Positions 57,304 through 64,000 of a DNA stretch of 64,000 nucleotides are shown here, in pieces. Numbering within the stretch: position 1 is the first letter of the stretch; each line of letters begins with the position of its first letter. This DNA is from Mycolicibacterium palauense. GTDB taxonomy: Bacteria > Actinomycetota > Actinomycetes > Mycobacteriales > Mycobacteriaceae. The translations under genes were made by a program, and so were the position numbers. The stretch lies in assembly GCF_002592005.1 (NCBI RefSeq), contig NZ_NVQF01000005.1, positions 1 to 64,000 on the forward strand, written 5' to 3'. The notes beneath the pieces were generated by a model that saw only the letters and a list, made by a program, of their open reading frames with translations, did no database searches and was not told the origin of the DNA.

Positions 57304-57657
57304 TCAGCTCCCCTTCGACGTCACCCCGCCCGCGGTGACGTCGGCGCCGAACAGCGCCTGGCTCAGCACCCGCAGCACCTCGTGGTCGGTGGGCGAGTAG
57401 TACACGAAGGTGCCCTCGCGGCGGCCCTTGACCAACCCGGCCAGCCGTAGCTTGGCCAGATGCTGGCTGACGACGGCGGGCGCCACGCCGGCCAGTTCGG
57501 CCAGGCACGCCACCGAGTTCTCGCCCTGCAGCAACGCCCAGAGCACCTTGATTCGCGTCGGGTCGCTGAGCATCCGGAAGGACTCGGAGGCGCGTGAGAC
57601 CTGCTCCTCGGTCGGCATGGTGAACCCGCGAATCGATGAGTGCACGGCAGTGATCAT
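57304..57657 (-). CDS. ArsR/SmtB-family metal-sensing repressor
   Basis: About 117 residues with a winged helix-turn-helix: SFRMLSDPTRIKVLWALLQG, then VAPAVVSQHLAKLRLAGLVK and the wing GRREGTFVYYSP. Potential ligands are Cys in SVACLAEL and His/Asp residues near SPTDHEVLRVL. It is divergent from a P1B-4 metal ATPase, a standard sensor-pump pair. A TATGAT at 57655-57660 on the minus strand precedes GTG 57645 by seven bases, so leaderless translation from that GTG (113 residues) is likely. ATG 57657 and ATG 57618 are alternatives. Confidence 0.85.
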   Translation of the reverse strand: MITAVHSSIRGFTMPTEEQVSRASESFRMLSDPTRIKVLWALLQGENSVACLAELAGVAPAVVSQHLAKLRLAGLVKGRREGTFVYYSPTDHEVLRVLSQALFGADVTAGGVTSKGS

Positions 57658-57734
57658 ACCGCCGCACCCCTGTTCAGCTGGTTAGCTGCCAGCGTGTTTG
57701 CGAATATGCACGAGTAAGCAGATATGGTGACCCG

Positions 57735-59747
57735 GTGACCTCCGGAATCCAGATGGCCGCCCGCCATGAGCGCGGCGGACGTTCGTCGCCACCGCAGCGG
57801 CGCGCCCCGGCCTGGTCGGTGCCGGAGCTGCGGTGGGCCGCGCTCGCGGGTGTCCTGTTCGCGCTGGGCCTGCTCGTCCAGCTGGCGGGCGGGCCGGCCG
57901 GGCTGTGGTGGGCCCTGTACCTGGGCTGCTACGTCGGTGGCGGCTGGCAGCCCGGTTTGGCCGGGCTGAAGGCGCTGCGGGAGAAGACCCTCGACGTCGA
58001 CCTGCTGATGGTGGCCGCGGCCCTCGGCGCGGCCGCCATCGGCCAGGTCTTCGACGGCGCGCTGCTCATCGTCATCTTCGCGACCTCCGGAGCCCTGGAG
58101 GCGGTGGCGACCAAGCGCACCGAGGACTCGGTACGCGGGTTGCTCGACCTGGCCCCGCAGACCGCGACCCGGTTGACCGGCCCGGAGGGCGCCACCGGGC
58201 ACGACACGGGGGAGGAGCAGGTCGCCACCGCCACCCTCGAGGTCGGCGACGTCATCGTGATCCGGCCCGGGGAACGGGTCGGCGCGGACGGGGTGGTGCT
58301 CGGCGGGGCCAGCGAGGTCGACGAGTCGAGCATCACCGGAGAGCCCCTCCCGGCCGACAAGAAGGCGGGCGACGAGGTCTTCGCGGGCACGGTCAACGGC
58401 ACCGGGAGCCTGCGGGTGCGGGTGAGCACCCCGGCCGCCGGCACCGTGATCGCGCGGATCGTCGAGATGGTCGCCACGGCCAGCGCCGGCAAGGCCCGCA
58501 CCCAGCTGTTCATCGAGAAGGTCGAGCAGCGTTACTCGCTGGTCATGGTGGTGGCCACCCTTGCCCTGTTCGGCGTCCCGCTGCTGCTCGGCGCCGACCT
58601 GCAGTCGGCGCTGCTGCGGGCGATGACCTTCATGATCGTGGCGTCGCCGTGCGCGCTGGTGCTCTCGACCATGCCCCCGCTGCTGGCCGCCATCGCCAAC
58701 GCCGGCCGGCACGGGGTGCTGGTGAAATCCGCCGTCGTCCTGGAGAAACTCGCCGGCGTCACCCGGGTTGCCTTCGACAAGACCGGCACCCTGACCGACG
58801 GCGCACCCCGCCTGGTGGAGGTCCGGACCCTGCCCGGCTGCGCCGTCTCCGGCGCGGAACTGTTGTCGGTGGCCGCGGCCGCCGAGAACCATTCCGAACA
58901 CCCGATCGCCCGGGCGATCGTCACGGCCGCCCGGGAGGCCGGGCTGCGGGTGCCCGCCGCGACCGGCTTCACCTCGACGTCCGGGCGCGGCATTCGCGCC
59001 CGGGTGGGCGAGGATCTGCTCGAGGTCGGCAGCCCGGCGTTGCTGGGCGCCGAGACCGGGGATCGCGACGGTCACGCGGACGCGGCCGTCGCCGCGCTCG
59101 AAGCCGCCGGGCGCACCGCGGTCGTGGTGCGGCTCAACGGACACGCCGCCGGGGTGTTCGCGCTCACCGATCGTCCCCGCCCGGAGGCACCGGCCGCGGT
59201 CGCCCGCCTGACCGAGCTCACCGGTACCGCACCGGTCCTGCTCACCGGTGACAATCGCCGGGCCGCCGCCCGGCTGGCCACCGAGGTGGGCATCACCGAT
59301 GTCCGGGCCTCCCTGCTGCCCCAGGACAAGGTCGCCGCCGTGCGTGATCTGCAGGGCGGCGGCGAGGCGGTGGCGCTCGTCGGCGACGGCGTCAACGACG
59401 CCCCCGCGATGGCCGCCGCCCACGTCGGCGTCGCGATGGGACGCACCGGGTCCGACCTGGCGCTGGAGACCGCCGATGCCGTCATCACCCGCGACGATCT
59501 GGCCACGCTGCCGGCGGTGCTGGCCCTGGCCCGGCGGGCGCGGCGCGTCGTGGCGGCGAACCTGGTCATCGCCGCCACGTTCATCGTGGTCCTCGTCACC
59601 TGGGACCTCGTCGGGCACCTGCCGCTGCCGCTCGGCGTCGCAGGTCACGAGGGGTCGACCGTGCTGGTCGGCCTCAACGGCCTGCGACTGCTGCGGGACG
59701 GCGCGTGGCCGCCCGCGGAGCGCTCCCGGCGTAACGCGCGGCCGTGA
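57735..59747 (+). CDS. P1B-4-type metal-transporting ATPase (CtpD/CtpJ-like)
   Basis: A 670-residue heavy-metal P-type ATPase. Features are SSITGEPLPADK (A domain), SPCALVLSTMPP (the transmembrane SPC metal site), DKTGTLTDG (phosphorylated Asp), SEHPIARAI (ATP-binding His-Pro) and GDGVNDAPAMAAAH. The last helix has HEGSTVLVGLNGLRLL, diagnostic with SPC for subgroup P1B-4, whose members export Co, Fe or Ni. There is no N-terminal metal-binding domain. GTG 57735. The gene is controlled presumably by the divergent ArsR; the 77-bp gap has an imperfect ATATGC/GCAGATAT inverted repeat near 57702-57725. Confidence 0.9.
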   Translation: MTSGIQMAARHERGGRSSPPQRRAPAWSVPELRWAALAGVLFALGLLVQLAGGPAGLWWALYLGCYVGGGWQPGLAGLKALREKTLDVDLLMVAAALGAAAIGQVFDGALLIVIFATSGALEAVATKRTEDSVRGLLDLAPQTATRLTGPEGATGHDTGEEQVATATLEVGDVIVIRPGERVGADGVVLGGASEVDESSITGEPLPADKKAGDEVFAGTVNGTGSLRVRVSTPAAGTVIARIVEMVATASAGKARTQLFIEKVEQRYSLVMVVATLALFGVPLLLGADLQSALLRAMTFMIVASPCALVLSTMPPLLAAIANAGRHGVLVKSAVVLEKLAGVTRVAFDKTGTLTDGAPRLVEVRTLPGCAVSGAELLSVAAAAENHSEHPIARAIVTAAREAGLRVPAATGFTSTSGRGIRARVGEDLLEVGSPALLGAETGDRDGHADAAVAALEAAGRTAVVVRLNGHAAGVFALTDRPRPEAPAAVARLTELTGTAPVLLTGDNRRAAARLATEVGITDVRASLLPQDKVAAVRDLQGGGEAVALVGDGVNDAPAMAAAHVGVAMGRTGSDLALETADAVITRDDLATLPAVLALARRARRVVAANLVIAATFIVVLVTWDLVGHLPLPLGVAGHEGSTVLVGLNGLRLLRDGAWPPAERSRRNARP

Positions 59748-59817
59748 TCCGGCGATTTCACCGCTGACAGGGCAGCGTCATCGGATTCGAGCTGCCCGCG
59801 CGTTGGAGGACCGTTCT

Positions 59818-60654
59818 GTGATTCGTCGTCTCGTCTCGGCCGCCGGCCTCATGGTCGCCGCCGGTCTCCTGCTGGCCGGGGTGGCCACCGGCACCGCCGC
59901 CGCCGAACCCACCACCTGCGCCGACTACCACTGGATCGGCGCCGCCGGTTCGGGACAGCGCGACGCCGCGGGCCTGGCCGCCGACGGCGGGATGGGCGGG
60001 GTGGTCTACCAGTCCTACCGGCAACTGCGTTCCGCCCTGATGGCCGACGGGAAGACGATCACCGCCGAGGCGGTCGACTATCCCGCCGCGCCGGTCCCCC
60101 TCGACGGCGGCCTGGGGGGATGGCTGGACTTCCTGGGCAGCGTCGGGGACGGCACCGATGCGACGGCCGAGCAGTTCGCGGCGTTCACCGCGCAGTGCCC
60201 CGACACCAAGGTGGTGCTCGCCGGTTATTCGCAGGGCGCCATGGTGGTTCACCGCAACCTCTACGACCTCGCCGATGACCCGCAGCTCGCGGCGGCGCTG
60301 CTGATCGCCGACGGCGACCGGCTGCCCGCCGACACCACCGTGGACCTGGGCTCGGCGGCGATGTCGCCGGGTATGGGTGTGGCGCAGGAGCACTCGTTCT
60401 TGGCGTCGGCCAACACCGCCACGCTGCCGCCGCAGGTCGGCGCGCGCACCATCAGCGTCTGCGACGCGGGCGACCCGGTCTGCGACTACGACCCCGACAC
60501 CACCGAGCTGTCCCCGTCGGAGCTGGCGATCCACACGGCCTACGCCCCGGCGGCCAGCGGCCCGCACGCCTGGGTCTCCCCGCTGTACCAGCTCGTGACC
60601 GGGCCCGCCGCGGCGCCCTCCCCGCCGCTGACGCTCAACGCCCAGGGCGGCTGA
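59818..60654 (+). CDS. Secreted cutinase-family esterase
   Basis: A 278-residue alpha/beta hydrolase. The signal peptide (RRLVSAAGLMVAAGLLLAGV) is cleaved near TAAA-EPT. The catalytic elbow is GYSQGA (Ser138); the acid lies in CDAGDPVCDYD and the His in IHTAYAP. Cysteines for the two usual disulphides are present (TTCADYHW; AQCPD; SVCDAGDPVCD). Mycobacterial cutinase-like proteins hydrolyse lipids and esters rather than cutin. GTG 59818 is eight bases after GGAGG; no operon partner is evident. Confidence 0.9.
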   Translation: MIRRLVSAAGLMVAAGLLLAGVATGTAAAEPTTCADYHWIGAAGSGQRDAAGLAADGGMGGVVYQSYRQLRSALMADGKTITAEAVDYPAAPVPLDGGLGGWLDFLGSVGDGTDATAEQFAAFTAQCPDTKVVLAGYSQGAMVVHRNLYDLADDPQLAAALLIADGDRLPADTTVDLGSAAMSPGMGVAQEHSFLASANTATLPPQVGARTISVCDAGDPVCDYDPDTTELSPSELAIHTAYAPAASGPHAWVSPLYQLVTGPAAAPSPPLTLNAQGG

Positions 60655-60746
60655 GCTCGGTGTCGCACCGACTGTCCCCCTCGACGAAGCGGCCCGCGAG
60701 GATCCGGTGCGGGCTGCCCGGCGGGCGGTGCGCTTAAGGTCGAGCC

Positions 60747-61466
60747 GTGACCATTGCCTACGACCCGACGTTGCGTGACCGGATCCGATCGCATCTGAGC
60801 GCCCACGAACGCCGCATCGTGACCGATGACACGAAACGCCACGCCGCCGTGGCGGTCGTCCTCGTCGACTCCGAGCTGGGCGAGGACCGGGTCGACCCCG
60901 CACCGGTGGACGAGTGGATCGCGGGACGCCCGATGCCCGAAGCCGGTCTGGACGGCCGCATGGTCGATGTCTCCGGCGGTGCGGCATTCTTCCTGTGCCG
61001 CCGCGCATCTCGGCTCTCCACCCACTCCGCGCAATGGGCGCTGCCCGGCGGGCGCCTGGACCCGGGCGAAACGGTGGTCGACGCGGCGCTGCGGGAGTTG
61101 GATGAAGAGGTCGGTGTCGGGCTGGGCGAGTCCGCGGTGCTGGGCCTGCTCGACGATTACCCGACGCGGTCGGGCTACGTGATCACTCCGGTGGTGATCT
61201 GGGGCGGTGGCCGGCTAGATCCTCGCCCGGCCCCCGATGAGGTGGTGGCGGTCTATCGGGTGGGGCTGCACCAACTGCAGCGCGCCGACTCCCCGCGGTT
61301 CGTCTCCATCCCGGAGAGCCCCCGGCCGGTGGTCCAGATCCCGCTGGGCAACGACCTCATTCACGCTCCCACGGGCGCGGTGCTGTTGCAGCTGCGCTGG
61401 CTGGGCCTGGAGGGCCGCCACGACCCGGTCGACGAGCTCGAACAGCCCGTGTTCGCCTGGCGGTAG
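60747..61466 (+). CDS. Nudix hydrolase (CoA pyrophosphatase-like)
   Basis: A 239-residue protein with a complete Nudix box, GX5EX7REUXEEXGU, seen as GRLDPGE followed by RELDEEVGV. The region before it (AAFFLCRRASRLSTHSAQWA) and the LGLLDDYPTRSGYVITPVV block resemble NudL-type CoA/acyl-CoA diphosphatases. That substrate assignment is by similarity only. GTG 60747. Confidence 0.85.
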   Translation: MTIAYDPTLRDRIRSHLSAHERRIVTDDTKRHAAVAVVLVDSELGEDRVDPAPVDEWIAGRPMPEAGLDGRMVDVSGGAAFFLCRRASRLSTHSAQWALPGGRLDPGETVVDAALRELDEEVGVGLGESAVLGLLDDYPTRSGYVITPVVIWGGGRLDPRPAPDEVVAVYRVGLHQLQRADSPRFVSIPESPRPVVQIPLGNDLIHAPTGAVLLQLRWLGLEGRHDPVDELEQPVFAWR

Positions 61467-61929
61467 CTCGCCGCCCGGCGCTGTCCCCCAACCCGGCACG
61501 GGCCTACCCCGTGATTTGCTCGCTGTGTACCCAGGTTTGTACTTCCCGGGTCGGCCGGCGGTCTCTCGTCGTGCCCGATCCCGTGGCGAGAACCCATCAA
61601 GTATATGACTATTCCTACAAGTATCGACGGTGGCCGCGGCGCCGTCGGGTGCGGCATCGGATGTGAACAGGCTGTTCAATCAGGATCGTTGGCACATCTC
61701 CACCGTCCCCGGCCTCTCCCGTGACCGACGGCCCGGATTTATGTAAATCAAAATTCTCAGTGTGGTTGACGCCACAGTATGCGCCCGTATACCGTCTGAC
61801 GGACCACCGCGAAGGGGCACGGAAAGTAGCTGTGGCCTCGCTGGTGACTGGTGCTGGCAACTGGTGCCGGCAACTGGTTTCGTCCACTGGAGGAATGGCT
61901 GTGCGGGTCCGACTACTGCGTGTGCGCGC
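61467..61929. other. Non-coding region before the mce operon
   Basis: About 460 bp without a credible gene. It includes several AT-rich patches (for example AAGTATATGACTATTCC near 61600), unusual for this genome, a promoter-like pair at 61766-61793, and a short direct repeat around GGCAACTGGT near 61855-61880. It probably carries the mce promoter and its control sites. Confidence 0.55.
61766..61793 (+). promoter_or_regulatory. Candidate promoter of the mce operon
   Basis: TTGACG (61766-61771) and TATACC (61788-61793) are separated by 16 bp, close to the primary-sigma consensus. The predicted transcript would have a leader of about 130 nt before yrbEA. Confidence 0.6.
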
Positions 61930-62817
61930 ATGTCGCCGATGACGTCGCGGACGGCACAGCAGAGCGGACGGGTTCCCGCCGGCACCGAACCGGGCGGCCT
62001 CGACACCGTCGAGCAGTGGGCCACCGGCTACGTCAGGCGTCATCCGCTGGCGTCCCTGGCCACGGTGGGCGATCAGTTCGTGCTCGGCGTGCGCACCCTG
62101 CAGTACTTCTTCGTCGACCTGCTCACCGGCCGGTTCCAATGGCAGGAGTTCATCCGCCAGGGCGCGTTCATGGCCGGCACCGCGGTGGTGCCCACCGTCC
62201 TGGTCGCACTGCCGATCGGTGTGACGCTGTCCATCCAGTTCGCGTTGCTGGCCGGTCAGGTCGGGGCGACCTCGCTGGCCGGGGCCGCCAGCGGCCTGGC
62301 GGTGATCCGGCAGGCCGCGTCGTTGACCGCCGCGATCCTGATGGCCGCGGCGGTGGGCTCGGCGATCACCGCCGACCTCGGCTCCCGGAAGATGCGCGAG
62401 GAGACCGACGCCATGGAGGTCATGGGCGTCTCGGTCATCCGGCGACTGGTGGTGCCGCGCTTCGCGGCGGCGATCATGATCGGTGTCGCGCTGACCGGGG
62501 TCGTGTGCTTCGTCGGCTTCCTGGCCAGCTATCTGTTCAACGTCTACTTCCAGAACGGCGCCCCGGGCAGCTTCGTCGCGACGTTCGCCTCCTTCGCCAC
62601 CACCGGCGACCTGATCGTCGCCCTGGTCAAGGCGGTCGTCTTCGGTGCCATCGTGGCCGTGGTGGCATGCCAGAAGGGACTGTCCACGGTGGGCGGGCCC
62701 ACCGGCGTCGCCAACTCGGTGAACGCGGCGGTGGTCGAGTCCATCCTGTTGCTGATGGTCGTCAACGTGGCGATCAGCCAGCTCTACATCATGCTCTTTC
62801 CCCGGGTGGGGCTCTGA
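61930..62817 (+). CDS. YrbE/MlaE-family ABC permease A of an mce operon
   Basis: A 295-residue integral membrane protein. Typical blocks are QEFIRQGAFMAGTAVVPTVL, the coupling loop SRKMREETDAMEVMGVSVIR (with the conserved E-x-D-A motif) and VACQKGLSTVGGPTGVANSV near the C-terminus. With YrbEB it forms the permease of a Mce lipid importer. ATG 61930 or 61939 starts the protein; neither has a clear Shine-Dalgarno. One base separates its stop from yrbEB. Which mce operon (1-8) this is cannot be told from the window. Confidence 0.87.
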   Translation: MSPMTSRTAQQSGRVPAGTEPGGLDTVEQWATGYVRRHPLASLATVGDQFVLGVRTLQYFFVDLLTGRFQWQEFIRQGAFMAGTAVVPTVLVALPIGVTLSIQFALLAGQVGATSLAGAASGLAVIRQAASLTAAILMAAAVGSAITADLGSRKMREETDAMEVMGVSVIRRLVVPRFAAAIMIGVALTGVVCFVGFLASYLFNVYFQNGAPGSFVATFASFATTGDLIVALVKAVVFGAIVAVVACQKGLSTVGGPTGVANSVNAAVVESILLLMVVNVAISQLYIMLFPRVGL

Positions 62818-62818
62818 C

Positions 62819-63676
62819 GTGGCGGCCTCCACCTATCGGCCGGCGTTGCTGGCGCCCCTGGTCCGGGCGTCCGGAAAGGTCACGGCGCCGATCATCCGGC
62901 TCGGACACATGCTGTCGTTCTTCTGGAGGGCCGTGCTCGCGGTCCCCGTGGCGCTGCGTCACTACCGCGGTGAATTCGTCCGGCTGCTCTCCGACATCGC
63001 CTGGGGAAACGGGTCGTTGGTCGTCGGCGGGGGCACCGCGGGGGTGGCGGTCGTGCTCGGCATCACCGTCGGTGCGCTGGTCGGCATCGAGGGCTACAAC
63101 TTCCTGGACCTGCTGGGGCTCGGCCCGGCGACGGGCATCATCTCGTCACTGGTGAACACCCGCGAGCTGGCACCCATCGCGGCCTCGCTGGCCTTCGCGA
63201 CCCAGGCCGGGTGCCGGTTCACCGCGCAACTGGGGTCGATGCGCATCGCCGAGGAGATCGACGCGCTGGACGCGGTGGCGATCCGCCCCATCCCCTACCT
63301 GGTCACCACCCGGCTGATGGCCTCGGTGGTGGCGGTGATCCCGCTCTACGCGCTGTGCCTGGCCGTCTCCTACCTGACCACGCAGCTCGTCGTGCAGGTC
63401 ATCAGCGGAGGATCCAACGGCTCGTATCTGCACTACTTCACGCTCATGCTGGCCGGACCGGACATCGTCTACTCGTTGCTCAAGGCCATCGTGTTCGTGT
63501 GGATCGCCTCGACGGTGCAGTGCTACTACGGTTTCTACGCCTCCGGCGGTCCCGAAGGGGTCGGCGTGGCCGCCGGGCATGCCATGCGCGCGAGCATCAC
63601 CGTCGTGATCGTCGTGAACATGCTGCTGACCATGGCCCTGTGGACGGTGGACTCCGGTGCGAGGTTCGGTGGCTGA
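62819..63676 (+). CDS. YrbE/MlaE-family ABC permease B of an mce operon
   Basis: A 285-residue permease. Blocks are SLVVGGGTAGVAVVLGITVG, GFATQAGC-like AFATQAGCRFTAQLGSMRIA, the coupling motif EEIDALDAVAIRPIPYLV and YYGFYASGGPEGVGVAAG. GTG 62819. It follows yrbEA after one base, and the first mce gene starts directly after its stop, so the genes are tightly coupled. The substrate is unknown; mycobacterial Mce systems import fatty acids or sterols. Confidence 0.9.
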   Translation: MAASTYRPALLAPLVRASGKVTAPIIRLGHMLSFFWRAVLAVPVALRHYRGEFVRLLSDIAWGNGSLVVGGGTAGVAVVLGITVGALVGIEGYNFLDLLGLGPATGIISSLVNTRELAPIAASLAFATQAGCRFTAQLGSMRIAEEIDALDAVAIRPIPYLVTTRLMASVVAVIPLYALCLAVSYLTTQLVVQVISGGSNGSYLHYFTLMLAGPDIVYSLLKAIVFVWIASTVQCYYGFYASGGPEGVGVAAGHAMRASITVVIVVNMLLTMALWTVDSGARFGG

Positions 63677-64000
63677 GTGGGGAATTCATTCGAGTCAGAC
63701 GGGCGGGGGCCCTCCGATCGGCAGCTGCTGGTGTGCGGGTTGGCCGTGCTGGCCGTGGCGGCACTGGTCGCGGTGACACTGTTGGTCAAGGCCACCGGCC
63801 GCCTGGACCCCTACGTGCGGGTGGTGGCGACCCTGGTCAACGTGGGCGACGGCCTGCCCCAGCGTTCCGACGTCAAGTACCACGGTGTCCTGGTCGGCAT
63901 GGTCGACAGTGTGACCCCGGCCGCGCACGGCAACCCCAACTACGTCCACATCAACCTCGATCCCCACTACGCCGGATCGATCCCGGGGTCGGTCACCGCA
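63677..64000 (+). CDS. Mce-family (MlaD domain) protein, truncated by the window end
   Basis: The first 108 codons of an Mce protein. GTG 63677 lies directly after the yrbEB stop. An N-terminal helix (VCGLAVLAVAALVAVTLLV) anchors it, and the MlaD domain begins with VATLVNVGDGLPQRSDVKYH and GVLVGMVDSV. The gene continues past the window. By order it should be the A-type subunit of the operon. Confidence 0.88.
   Translation, partial: MGNSFESDGRGPSDRQLLVCGLAVLAVAALVAVTLLVKATGRLDPYVRVVATLVNVGDGLPQRSDVKYHGVLVGMVDSVTPAAHGNPNYVHINLDPHYAGSIPGSVTA

Overview
The window is GC-rich actinobacterial DNA. The gene families point to a fast-growing Mycobacterium (Mycolicibacterium): MmpL, PapA, a PE-PPE-domain hydrolase, FadD/FadE, Mce/YrbE, a cutinase and an HspR-type box. 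The left half follows the M. tuberculosis order Rv0237 to Rv0265c, with insertions and losses. The first 20 bases look like residual Nextera adapter, so the window probably begins at a contig end and the first gene (lpqI) is cut.

Region 1 (1-8.4 kb) holds lpqI, a TetR gene, and lipid genes htdX, fabG4, fadA2 and fadE5, with a DUF1361 membrane protein between fadA2 and fadE5. Region 2 (9-23.6 kb) is a complete trehalose-polyphleate-type glycolipid locus. Rightward pks-papA3-mmpL10 faces leftward fadD23-gap-PE. It sits between fadE5 and the succinate dehydrogenase operon. FadD23 and Pks would supply the acyl chains, PapA would load trehalose, MmpL would export the intermediate, and the PE-PPE hydrolase would finish acylation outside the membrane. 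Region 3 (23.7-32.8 kb) has a small unannotated ORF, a long hairpin and 55-bp tandem repeats running into the end of sdhB. The Sdh1 operon follows, then a PEP-mutase/isocitrate-lyase-like gene, hsp20 (acr2) with a HAIR-like box, and nirBD. Region 4 (32.9-39 kb) has a siroheme-type chelatase overlapping a HemD-like regulator, aac(2')-I, pxpC/pxpB, a queuosine-precursor-type transporter and a Tat-type FecB2 lipoprotein.

Region 5 (39-52.7 kb) is accessory: many TetR regulators paired with enzymes (SDR, MpaB-type oxygenase, carotenoid oxygenase), a LysE exporter, a secreted thioredoxin fused to a DsbD/CcdA-like membrane domain, an amidohydrolase, a GGDEF protein and a methyltransferase. Region 6 (50.2-57.3 kb) is decaying: an MmyB-type regulator with a frameshift, an SDR stump joined to an MFS remnant, sodA with three frameshifts, a zinc alcohol dehydrogenase with an internal deletion, a multiply frameshifted MFS gene, and a second MmyB gene lacking its DNA-binding half. 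Region 7 (57.3-64 kb) has an ArsR sensor divergent from a P1B-4 metal ATPase, a secreted cutinase, a Nudix hydrolase and the start of an mce operon (yrbEA, yrbEB, first mce gene cut by the window end).

I saw no rRNA, tRNA, CRISPR array, intact insertion sequence or origin. Most long antisense ORFs are GC-rich shadows and are left out. Locus comparisons rest on remembered M. tuberculosis and M. smegmatis gene order, not on a search.
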